DNA of 64,000 bases from positions 3,405,906 to 3,469,905 of the forward strand of contig OZ023199.1 in NCBI GenBank assembly GCA_963995505.1. The letters are read 5' to 3'. The position numbers and the translations under genes are program-made. The notes beneath the pieces are model-generated. The model did not search any database. It had not been told where the DNA came from and was given only the letters and a program-made list of their open reading frames with translations. Origin of the DNA: Hypericum androsaemum. Lineage: Eukaryota > Streptophyta > Magnoliopsida > Malpighiales > Hypericaceae. Shown here piece after piece: positions 1 to 10,664 of this stretch. Each line of letters begins with the position of its first letter. The stretch's first letter is position 1.

Positions 1-285
1 ATTCGATCTTGGTTAGAAATTTTTCTATTTTTTGCTGAGATCTTCGTACATTGGAGGCGGCTTAGGATTTCTCAAGACCGAGGCTGGGCTAAGGTATACT
101 CTATAAAAGGACGGCTTGGGCGAAGGAGCGGGACATCACCAACACAGCACAACAACTCTTTACTTGTCTTTATTACTTTTTCTTTCCTTAGCCCGTAGCC
201 TAACTTAGCGTAGTTCTAGCTCTAGTTTTTAGTTAGACCGACCTTTGGGACGACCATTCTGAACCGGCTCTTTTCCCCACAACAA
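1..285 (+). mobile_element. 3' part of an LTR, probably Ty3/gypsy type
   Basis: A TATA-like box (ctataaaagg, about 101-110) is followed by a CA-rich leader. The motif ttgggacgaccatt at about 246 is followed by an end in ccccacaaca. The same ttgggacgaccatt motif and a similar ...caaca end recur at 19846-19890, so the two look like LTRs of one family. The 5' part lies outside the window and no internal coding domain is visible. The gypsy assignment is inference. Confidence 0.45.
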
Positions 286-3200
286 CTTCATACAAAAAGT
301 GTTCCAATGAAGGTAATTGGGTTTACAAACAAAGTAGAGTAGGAATTCTCGTAAGAAATTGGGCTCTCTGTCATCCGGCTGAACTTGATCAGCTTCTTTA
401 CTCAGACTTCCCTACATAATCTAAATTCCAACAGGTTTTCCCTTCTAAAAAAAGGCTTCGCTATGCCACTGTAATATAATAATATTATATGTATTCAATG
501 TACGAAACACTAGCTAATATAAAATTAAATGTATGGCTACCTAGTAAATTGTTGATGCTATAAGTGTCAATAGTGTAGGAAATTAATGACAATAATTTTT
601 TAAATAATGTCTTATGAAGAATGAATATAACGTTAGAAGAGTCGTCATTTTATATATTCTCACACTGCTCGCATGTATGACAACAAATACTTTGAATGGG
701 GCTGTCTTATAAATAACCTTTGTGGATAATGAATTATATCAAGTCAAAACTCAAAATTTATACCACCACATGTATGATTTAATAGATACGGTATCATTTT
801 TTAAGCATAAGGTGGGAGGATCGAGTCCCAACGACCGTCCAAGATCCAGAATTGTGGAAATAATTTAAACCCACAATTTTATTCGACCAAAAAAAAACTC
901 AAAATTTATCCCAAAAAAAATTTATATCAGGTCAAAGTGCGACTGCTGACAATTTTTTGCACTGGAACAGCTGTGACTGTCACTCGTGTTGCAGGCATTC
1001 ATATCAAAAGAAAAGTTAAGATGTTATATTTAAAAAATCCCTTTTCGAAAATTCTAATATCCCAATGTATTATTTTAATTATCTTGTTTCTTGTCATGTC
1101 AATTTCTTGGCATATCTTTACCTTGAGGCATGGTATGGGCAGAGACTTTCTAATATATGTTCATAATATCTAACTTTTTAGTTCATATTAGTAGTCGAAA
1201 AAAATAATTATCTAAGTTAGGGATGGCAAAATTAGAATCCGTGGATGAGACTCTTACTTTATCCTGCTGGTCTAGAGTCTAGGGTACAGTAAAAATAAGA
1301 ATCAATCTTTAAAATTAGGGTCTTAGTTTTGATATGGTCCATATGGACCCAATCTCGAGCCATATTCAAGACTCATAAATGAGTCTCTACATCAATAGAC
1401 AATACTTAGACTCGTCTAAATTAACATATAAATATATTTTCTCCTTAAAACCTAAAATTGTTGCCTGTGACTTGCTATGAAAATAGGTAAGATCACTGGT
1501 TTATCAACTTCAAATTAAACATTAGTATATTATATCATTATGCGTCGAAACGGGGTAAGTGTAATTGTATTTTTTAACGATTTACTTAAAATTATTTTGT
1601 TAGACAACCGGTATATGGGTAAGATATAGATTTTTTTTAAGAAAGATGGCCGAAGACTATATTAATATAAATAGATTACAATACGATAAAATATCTTTTC
1701 GACCATGAAAATTTCGAGAGTCTAGATTTTGATCTTTAAATCGTATGAAATTATTCAGATATTTCGTTATTACATAAAGGCGATGTTAGGTGATATGTAC
1801 TTTTGAGTACTAACTGGGGTAACAGATAGAGTGTAGTTACTTGTTATTTTGTCCATTTTTTTCTTGTAAATAAAATTTACTTATAAAAATGAAAAAATAG
1901 CAGGATCAATTGTAGGTTAAGGGTTTATGTCCTACGTATAAAAAAGTCTTGGTGGGCATTGGGAGGAATTCCAAAAATATCAAAATTTAAATTCTTTATA
2001 ACTATTGAATAATGGTATTGTGTGGTCCACTAGTTAGACTAAATTAAATGAACATGCAGAGTGGAGTACAAAGCAGAATCTGCCGGTTTCAAGTAAGATA
2101 TGATCAGTGCTTATGGGAATTCAGACGGGTTTAATTGAGGACAAGAAATCATGGACCCTCGCCCTCCTACTCAATTGAGATCCCAGTAGTGGCACCTATA
2201 GAGCTATACTATAACTAGTTATAGAATTTCAAAATAATATTATTAGCTAACTTTTTTTGTTTACATCATATATGAATATTTATTATGCCGACTAATTCAA
2301 GTTCAAGCAGAGTAGAACTTTCTGAATGTGACAAAGTTATCCCAACAAGCAATACTGATGCATCTCAAAAGACTTAAACTCGAAATATATGCTTAAGCTA
2401 GATATTATTAGTTAGTTTGTTGTTGGTTTAATTATACCCTTTTAACATTATATGTATGCAATGTAGGTAATAACACTCTATATATAAAATTAGATGTGTG
2501 GCTACCTAGTAAATTGTTGTCGTATCAATGAAGTAATGCGCACATGAATAACGATCTCCATTAAGTGTAGTAAATGTAAAACGTCATGAATAAATTGGAA
2601 CATATAATTTTACTTTATTTTTCCAAGTTAAGTAACCGTAAAAGTGATTAACAAAATTTAACAAAAAAGACACTTTAATCTGTCGAGATAACGGTGCAGT
2701 CCAGTGACCGGATGATTCGAAAGATTTGGTCCTGCGTTTTCATTCATAAAATTTATGGACAAGAACTATTTCTAAAATTTCGACAAAAATTGTTGCTCAA
2801 GGCTGGGTCAAGTATAGTACGAGTTAAACATAATTTTAAAGTTCGAAATACAATAACACATGGTGTTAAACATGATTGAGAAAGTTTTTGTCATTGTCCA
2901 AAGTCGTGAGTTGGTTAATATAATTAGAGTGGCAAAGTTTTCTTAGCCGAATTTAACATGGTTACAATTCTTGTTCTCTAATTCAAAATTTCTACTTACA
3001 TAAGAATAACTTTTAAATAGTTGATCGGAAAAAAATGGGAAAAAATTTCGTTTTTTTAATGTGTGAGCCGCTGTCGCCATTTAAGCGGTGATTTGCAGGT
3101 ACTTTCAAATTTGTTTTAAGGTTTCATCAGTTTTATCCTTATTTGTTTAAAGAGTTTCCCGTTTATGGTTATTTAAAATTTGATTATTTTATATGGTAAT

Positions 3201-3980
3201 TTCAGAATATTTTTACAATTTCTTTTGAAAACGACTTTTTGTCCGTTCGCGCGGAGAAAAAAGAGCTCCGTAAGCGTTTGGTTCGAACAGATCCAAATTA
3301 CTTGAACCAAGATCCGGAAAGTGAAAAAACAAAGATCCAAACTGGACCATTCACTTTTCAGAATCCAGACCCGATTCGAACAAAAAAATCGGTTCATGTC
3401 CGGTCGAGATCCGTACCCCGAACAGAATATGCAGACGTCTTATTTTAATATGCCTTAAGAAATTGTCAGTAATTACAAAAGTCTTAAAGTAATCCACTTA
3501 CTCTAATTGTAAATTCCAAGCATATAATAAATAAATAATAAAATGGGACGACTCGCTAATTAGGTCAGGCCATTAGGATATTAGAGAAGAGTAATGACTA
3601 ATTTGAAAAATTACGGTTCAGTTCGGATCATTGCGATTTTTGATTTTGTCGCTCACCCCTATCTCTAACTGATGTTAACGGCCTGATGATTTATTTAACA
3701 CCAGGGACTTAGAATAAAAATCTTCTTATAGAAAACGGACTGATGATAATGATCTCAGCCTGCATGGGAAGACATGCTGCTATGAGTTGGCTCTTGATGT
3801 TCATCCGAGAGCCTTCTGCCATTATGGTAGCTCCTACGACCATATGATTAGGATTTTTTTTTTATAGGGGAAAGGGTTACGACTTTGGAGGGCCAAAAGA
3901 AATGGAGGATAGCTATGGCTGTACTAGTTTTTGGTAGGCAAAAATTGAGTACTAGTTGAGGCTATGTGTATCTAGTTGGG
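286..3980. other. AT-rich intergenic DNA without an intact gene
   Basis: Apart from the BCAT-like relic near 940-1020, I see no exon with good splice borders, no RNA gene and no bounded element. Short open frames here are AT-rich and match no family I recognise. The stretch around 1220-1400 (agggatggcaaaattag onward) loosely resembles 31986-32170, which may be a dispersed repeat. Confidence 0.5.
940..1020 (+). pseudogene. Relic of the last exon of a branched-chain aminotransferase
   Basis: Translation in the frame of position 937 gives FCTGTAVTVTRVAGIHIK. This lines up with [18 protein letters not shown] in the last exon of the intact BCAT gene 12 kb downstream, about half identical with FCTGTA in a row. 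The nucleotides just before it (gactgctgacaa) also match the intact exon (gatgctgatgaa), but with an indel that shifts the frame. The reading frame then runs into AT-rich sequence. No other BCAT exon was found nearby. It is most likely the eroded end of a second BCAT copy; a chance match cannot be fully excluded over such a short span. Confidence 0.6.
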
Positions 3981-3985
3981 TACTG

Positions 3986-4480
3986 TTGGACCTAGGGCCC
4001 ATTAGTCACCCATTATTGGACAAAAATGGGCCCAGACCCATTAGGCCCAAAAAACCATTGGGTTTTTGGGCCGACACGTGGCACGCCAGTGGCAGAGTTA
4101 GTGGGTAGTTTTGCCACTTGGCCGACACGTGGCAAACGCATGGGATGCCACGTGGCAAAGCTAGTGTGTAGCTTCGCCACATGGCGGACACGTGGCACCA
4201 CGTGCCAAAGCTATTGGGTAGCTTCGACACTTGGCGCCACGTGGAGCACATGTGAGAGCCGGACCTCCCTATAAAAGGGAGAAAGAGCTGGTGACCAGAT
4301 TGTACTTTATCCCATTCTAATACACACATCAGAGAATTTATTACGGATTAGTTCCAGTAGTTCTCAGATTTTGCAAAGTAAGAAAACTCGTGGAAATCGT
4401 TTACGTATTTGATCCATTTGTGATCGTAAACCGCTGGTGACAATATCTCGTTATCCGATCCTGTGTGAAGCACGCTTCAA
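3986..4480 (+). mobile_element. LTR-like repeat with its own promoter and G-box array
   Basis: The segment begins near tgttggacctagggccc. It carries three imperfect repeats of roughly 55-65 bp (about 4068-4243) and then a TATA box (ctataaaaggg, about 4269-4279). A leader of about 200 bp follows, in which I find no gene. The layout resembles an LTR (U3 repeats, TATA, R/U5), but I cannot see a convincing 3' terminus or a target duplication. The short open frames on both strands here are by-products of the GC-rich repeats. Confidence 0.45.
4075..4243. promoter_or_regulatory. Cluster of six CACGTG (G-box) palindromes
   Basis: CACGTG occurs at 4075, 4126, 4149, 4189, 4199 and 4238, all within 170 bp and 25-200 bp upstream of a TATA box at about 4270. 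Most have the form (g)acacgtggc or gccacgtgg, the core bound by plant bZIP (ABF/GBF) and bHLH (PIF/MYC) factors. The copies sit in tandem-like repeat units, so the cluster probably arose by repeat amplification. Whether it drives transcription is not known. Confidence 0.6.
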
Positions 4481-4984
4481 TAAGTAAGTCTTGTTATTTA
4501 TTAATGAATATATTTCATTAATTAGAAGGTAATTAACTCATAATTATGTATTAATTATGGGCCAAATTCTTCAGGTAGCCAAAGAAACTAATTAATTTTC
4601 CGACTTTAAGTCTATATGTATATTTAAGAAATTTTAAACAAATATTAAAAAACGGGGGATAGGAAGTAGGAACAGAAAACTTAGAGAGTATAAAATTGAA
4701 GTTGGTAAAAGAGATTTTTACGGATAGTTTTTAGTTAGGTGGTAAGAAATTTAATTTTTAAAAGAGATCTACGGTTCCAACTTTTCTAAAAGAGTAGAAA
4801 TCACCTTAAATAAGACCTAATCGAGTCATAGAAAATTTGATGAAATATATTAATACACTTATATTAAAAATATATATATATAGATCTTTGGTGTTTTTTG
4901 GTTCTCGCAATGAGTCGAAATTTTTTTGCGGGATAAAAATGACTCGGAATTTAGGTGGAGGCGGTGAGATTTTTGGCTTTTTGC

Positions 4985-5541
4985 TAAAACTACTCTTTTA
5001 ATATTGTTGGGACCGGAGAAAAATATTACTTTGGAGAAGTTATTAGATAAGAGAAGTTTACATTTTTTTTCTTCGAAAATATTATAATTGAATTTTTGAA
5101 TAATAAATATATAAATACCAAAAATATATTTTGTCTATATACAAATTACCAAAAATCTCGACTTATAATATTATTAAGATGCTACACTCGATTGAGATAT
5201 TTTCTTACAATAAGACGACGATCACAAAAACCATTTGAAGACGATCGAGAAGAAGAATGATGTTGTAAAATTTATCCACCAAGCAAGTTTAGCACAAACT
5301 AGTGTCTTATAATATTTTTCAAATTCGTAAAATATGTAAAAATATATGTATTTATTCAAAAATATCACTTTATGATAAAATTAGAAACGAGATTTAGCAG
5401 TAAAATTTTCTGAAAATGTATTAGTTATTATGATAGGGGGTTATTAAATTTTAACACTGGTCTCGACTCGGAACCGAGACTTTTTATCAATTTGGAGGGG
5501 TTATCACTTTAGAGTATATCACTTTATAGAGGTTTTACTAT
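4985..5541. mobile_element. TIR-type non-autonomous element, copy 1
   Basis: The left end reads taaaactactctttt and the right end ...tttatagaggttttacta, so the ends are roughly inverted. The interior (for example accatttgaagacgatcgag and gtatgtaaaaatatatgtat-like segments around 5230-5360) matches the reverse complement of 34515-35226 over most of its length. No coding capacity is visible. No clear target duplication was found, so the superfamily is undetermined. Confidence 0.6.
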
Positions 5542-5764
5542 AATAAGACACATAATAGCAAAACTATTTATATCAATTTTTTAAATGTAATTATATTTTC
5601 AGAATTAGAAATTGAGTAATAGCTAATTTTGTTGGTCTAGCAACACAATACATAGGATGATTAGACGGAGGTCTAATGTTTAAACTCTGTCAAAGAGTAA
5701 CTTATATGTAAAAAATTACCTTTACAAAAAAATAATAGCTAACTTGTGTTTGATCTTAATTTTA

Positions 5765-6842
5765 GGGAAAAATTCATAAATCTCTAAGATTTGATATAAT
5801 ATACTGAAAAAGTTCAATCCTTAGTTAATTATTCCATGAGTTTTTAAAAATCGAATTCGTTGATCCACAGGATCTATTTTCATCTTAAATGATATTTTGA
5901 TATTGTCAAAATAACCCCCACTTAAAAATTCTAAAATCGCCATAAAACATGTTAACCTTCACTACATATTAAAAAACCTCACACACCCTATAAAAAAACT
6001 AAGTGTACTTCACACACCACCAATCACAATTGATTAACTCTTTTGGATAATCAAATCGTGTGATAATCCATGATAAAAAAAAGATTGGTTCATTTTGAAT
6101 GAACTTTGTGCTAATTACATGAATTGAATATAATGTAGTTGTCTTTTGTGTAGATTATGCTTCTTTTTCATGCTATTTGTAAGAAAATTATTTTGTGTCG
6201 GTTGATAGGTAGCCGATTTTATTTTCTTGTTAGAGGTCATATACAACCGAGTAATTGGGATGTGGAATGACTTTTATTGTTTGGATTTAGCATTAATCTA
6301 TTGAGTTGGACGAGGTGGGTGAGAATAGACATAGTTTTTTTTAATGTAGGGGTGGGTATTTTTTTGTGAGAGTGGTGTTAATATGTTTATGATGATTTTG
6401 GAATTTTAAAGTGATGGAAGGATATTTTGGTACGCTCGGTGTGTATTGTGTGAGGCAAAGCTGGAGTCTTCAGATTGTACCCTTTTATGTTGCAGATACG
6501 CTACTGGTGTGTGGAGCTTGTTCCTGAATAGAAGAGGAGCTCGTTGGTGTATGTGCAAGTCGACTTGGGGCTTTCTCGAGGATTGGATATGTTTGGCACC
6601 TAAAGGTGATTCCAATATGATGTGGTATATTGCCCTTTCTGCTGGTGTAATGGTGCAGGAGAAGTGCTGTAAGCTGAACTCCATATTAATATACTTTACC
6701 ATTTAAAAGAAAAGTGTTATTGAGATGAAAATTGATCTTAGAAGTTAACAAATTTAATTTCTTAAAATTTATAGACTAATTAATAAAAAGATAGATCTTT
6801 TAGTAAATATATCAAACATTAGGAATTTACATATATTTTCAC
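5765..6842. mobile_element. Mutator-like foldback element with 9-bp target duplication
   Basis: The element starts gggaaaaattcataaatc and ends in the diverged inverse (ggaatttacatatattttcac). It is flanked on both sides by TTAATTTTA (5756-5764 and 6843-6851), an exact 9-bp duplication typical of Mutator-like transposons. The inverted arms are long: 5765-6015 pairs with about 6310-6436 plus 6707-6842. The right arm is interrupted by the LINE-like piece at 6440-6706. There is no transposase frame, so the element is non-autonomous. Confidence 0.75.
6440..6706 (+). mobile_element. Fragment of a LINE (L1-type) ORF2 C-terminus
   Basis: The + frame at 6446 reads CEAKLESSDCTLLCCRYATG and then VWSLFLNRRGARWCMCKST. 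This matches the zf-RVT region that closes plant LINE ORF2 proteins, where C-x2-C...HLLLHC..A..VW..F...G..W is usual. Here the HLLLHC histidines are lost (TLLCC), so the domain is decayed. The fragment interrupts the right arm of the surrounding foldback element. No poly-A tail or target duplication is obvious, so it could be a nested insertion or a captured piece. Confidence 0.6.
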
Positions 6843-6851
6843 TTAATTTTA

Positions 6852-7557
6852 TTTTACTTGGATTTTAAAAGTAAAAAACAAAGACATGTGCAAGCACGAG
6901 GACTAGCCGTTATCTTCGTTTCCGTCGCATCCGGATTCCAACCTGTCGGTATACGCCAACCATAATTAGACTAATTATTTTAAAGGAATTAATAGCTATA
7001 AGATTAAAATTCTCCAAAAATAAATTTGAGATATTTAGAGTGACAATATACATGGATACTTTGAAATGATTGTCGTAAGTTTAAATATTGTAAATTAATA
7101 CTGGAAAATTCGTTTTCTACAAGTATCAGATTGACACCATTAGTCAATAATGAATCACCGGAGGATTAAAAAAAACGATTGTATCCAGCATCACTCGATC
7201 ACTTGATAGGGGTGTAGTCGACAATTAAAGGCTTTGTAATGGATTTGACGTACTTAATTATTTTTCAATTATTGTAAATATGATTTAGTAGTACTCAACT
7301 ATAAATTTTGCATGTGAGATGAGAATTAGCACAACTATTGGATCAATCAGCCAACTTAAATATACTTAATTCGACAATATTAAATTTCGAATATCAACCG
7401 TTAAAAAAAATAATGCCTCGGATCACTGAGTCACATGACAGAGTACCGTAAACGTGGCCTATAACGCATTGGTGCCAACAATAATTAATGTAGCCGACTG
7501 ATCAAAAGCTAGCCCCGATAGTAGAAACTATATTGGGCAATCTAGCACCATCTCTAG
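6852..7557. other. AT-rich upstream region of the BCAT gene
   Basis: I see no coding exon, RNA gene or bounded repeat here. The part nearest the gene is expected to hold the BCAT promoter. Confidence 0.45.
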
Positions 7558-7564
7558 TATAAAT
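7558..7564 (+). promoter_or_regulatory. Probable TATA box of the BCAT gene
   Basis: TATAAAT lies 85 bp upstream of the BCAT start codon, at a normal distance for a plant promoter with a short leader. Several such strings occur in this AT-rich DNA by chance, so the call rests on position. Confidence 0.5.
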
Positions 7565-7648
7565 TCACAACAACTACCCAATGCCATTGTGAACAAAATA
7601 AGCAGAAGACACATCATCTTCAAGCAATCATCTCCCAGATCTTAAAAG

Positions 7649-10629
7649 ATGATGGTGTTTGGACATGGTGGAAGATCACTTCTTGCTGCCTGGAGGCCGA
7701 GGACATCGAGAAAAGTCGCTGATGTCTTGCCTCATAAGGTACGTGTTTCGATACTTGTTAAATCGACTAATCCAAATTCAAAATTTTTACGTGTTAGTTT
7801 GTTGGCTTCTTGGCAGTTTCTTCACTTTCCTATAAATGTTGGTTTTCCCCCCCACGTTTTGACTTGTTGTAGTTGTTGGATTGAAACCAAGTCTTAGATA
7901 ATGTTTGTCAATTAGTTTTTTAACACACAAAGTTTTCTTGCCTCGTAAGGTACGATTTCAATATTATTAACTCGACTAATCTTGTTTATGTTGTAGCTTG
8001 TTGGCTCTTGAAAATTTCTTAAAACATGTTTGTCAGATAGTTTTTTTAGACAAATTTTGTCTGTTAGTTTTCTTGTGATTGTGTACTTAGGAGGTAAGAT
8101 TGTGACATATTTTAGTCTTCTGCTCTCAAATTTAAAACTATTATGTATCTCATTTTCTCTTCTTTTAATTTCATTTCCTCTCTCTCTTTTGGGTCGATCT
8201 GGTTCAAAAATTAAATTACTTCACTATTCACCCATGCTCATCATAAATGTATGTGAATGGCTCAGTTGGTCTGGCTTGAGTAGAAAATTTGGTGGCGAAA
8301 ACACTCTTTTTTCCTTAAATATATTCCCTTATGATTTTCAAGATTTAATTCCATTTTTTACTGTGCAACTCTGATATAACATGTTCATTTATAGCTCTTT
8401 GAAGTCTAAATATACACATATGTACTTACCCGGAAAAAAAATCATAATTGGAGGCGAGAAATTGTGTTAATGCGCAATATAGAAAAATGTTTACATCGGT
8501 GAAATATAAAATTTTGACTATACTATTTATCTAGAAAATGTGCTTGTTCTCTAATTAATTATTGACATTTATTGTTTTTCTTCCTCTATTACGCAGGTAA
8601 GGAAATACGAGACAAGTGCAGCTGCCGCCGAAGCAACTACTTTTAACAGGTATAAAAAGAAAATTGGTTGCCGTTTTATTAAATAACAGCATTTTATTAG
8701 TTTTTTCTTTCAATCTTCTAGGCATTTTCTAATAGAGTTTTGGAACCAATACAAAGAAATAAATTATGAAAATACTAATATAAAAGTAAATCCCAGCAGC
8801 TCTAAAATAAATTATAAAAATTCTAAGAGTACTTAAAATACATTGATCAATATGACGAATAACTATTTTCCACAAATCACCAAGAAATAATTTATCTACT
8901 TAAAGATATTGGTTGAAAATATTTAATTGGTGGACCCTAATTACCTAATGTCGTGCTAATTAATTATAATATTTATTTATACAACAAATACATTGAATTT
9001 TTTCGTCTGAGTTCTTCCGTGTGACGTACGCTAGTAAGTAAATAACTCAAAGAGCATCAACTCTTCAGTGAGAAAAAAAAATTATATTTCTGAAATGGGC
9101 TTTAAATTCCTTCCCGTAGCAGTTAATTTTGGCCTTTTTAAATAGTTAGTAGCAGCTAATTAAAGACAGTACTTCGACGAATAGTTGTCAATATAGCCTT
9201 AAATTTTTATTGCATGTGGGCTAGTCAGGAGTGTGGGGTTGTAGATGTAATAAGAGTTAAATACAACTCGACCACTCATTGGTCCGACTATTCCGGATAC
9301 AAATAAGGTATAATTTTGAAAGGTGACAATATTTTCTTAATTAGTATTTAACACTGTGATATTTTCAATCGGTGGAACTTGATATTTTGATTAATTTAAA
9401 ACAACTATATCACTAGTTAATTAAATCAACCGGATTCTTGCAGTTAAGAAACAAGCTAGACTTGAGGAAATTTCTGTCAGGGGTATTTTAGTCTGAGAAA
9501 ATAAGATTACTTCTGTTGCTGCACCACCATACACTCACAAAATTACTGTTGCTAAAATATATTCAGTGTCTGCATCAATAAAATACAAGAAGAAATGGAC
9601 AATAAAAGACACAAATATTACTTTTATGAAGCGGCCAACCAACTAGAATTTTTGAAGAGAAAATAAATTGAGTAAGATCTACTATGAATTTATAAAATAG
9701 TAAAATTTTAATCGTCAAATATAATAATTTTCAACTGTTGTAACCAAAATAAAATTTTGGACAAATTATCCTCGGGTCGATTCTGTATGGTCAAATTACT
9801 GATGACATTGTTGCTCTTTCAAAAATTATTTATTGTTCTTGTTATTTAATTAAATATTATTATCAGATCTCTGATTACGGTCAAATTACGTTCTGAAACA
9901 GGGATGATGACGAAAATTTGTTGGATTGGAACACTCTTGGGTTCGGTTCGGTACCCACGGATTACATGTACACAATGAAGTGCAATATTCAAGAAAATCA
10001 GGATATATTTTCCCATGGGAAACTTGCCCACTACGGCAACCTCGAGGTCAACCCTTCCTCTGGAATCCTTAATTATGGACAGGTAATTTATTTTATATAT
10101 ATATATATATTAATATATGTTCCATATTCCCCTTGCATAAAATAAATAATCGCATTAAAGAGATTTTGAGATCTTCTGTTGTATCCTTTTTCTACGAAAA
10201 GTCGATTGACGTCGGACCATATTTCCGAAGTGACTCTCTCCATAATGTATCTTTTATTCGTAAGTCTTAAATACAAAATAGATTACTCATTATATATGTA
10301 CAACTTTAAGCAAGCGATCACATGTAGTGAATTAATTATATGCATAAATGCATCACATTAATCGTGGAACGTGTCTCATATTATATATTTTTGTGCATAG
10401 TTGACTATTTCAGTTGTATAATGTATCTTATTAGTTTTTTTTTTAATAAGTATAATATATTAACGGTAATATTTATAGTCTAAATAGTGTCAAATTCTAT
10501 CTTTCAAAGTTGCCACTGACCGTCTCGTTGAAATCCTACCGTGGTAAAATCCGGTGGGACAAAACCACGATAAAGAAAGAGTACCAGATAGAAAAAAAAA
10601 TCCCCTATATGATCCATTCTTATTATTTT

Positions 10630-10664
<35 letters not shown>

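Noticed and set aside
4006..4329. Overlapping frames on both strands with repeated CHVS and ATW motifs
   Set aside because: They come from GC-rich CACGTG repeats in an LTR-like sequence; there is no family likeness.
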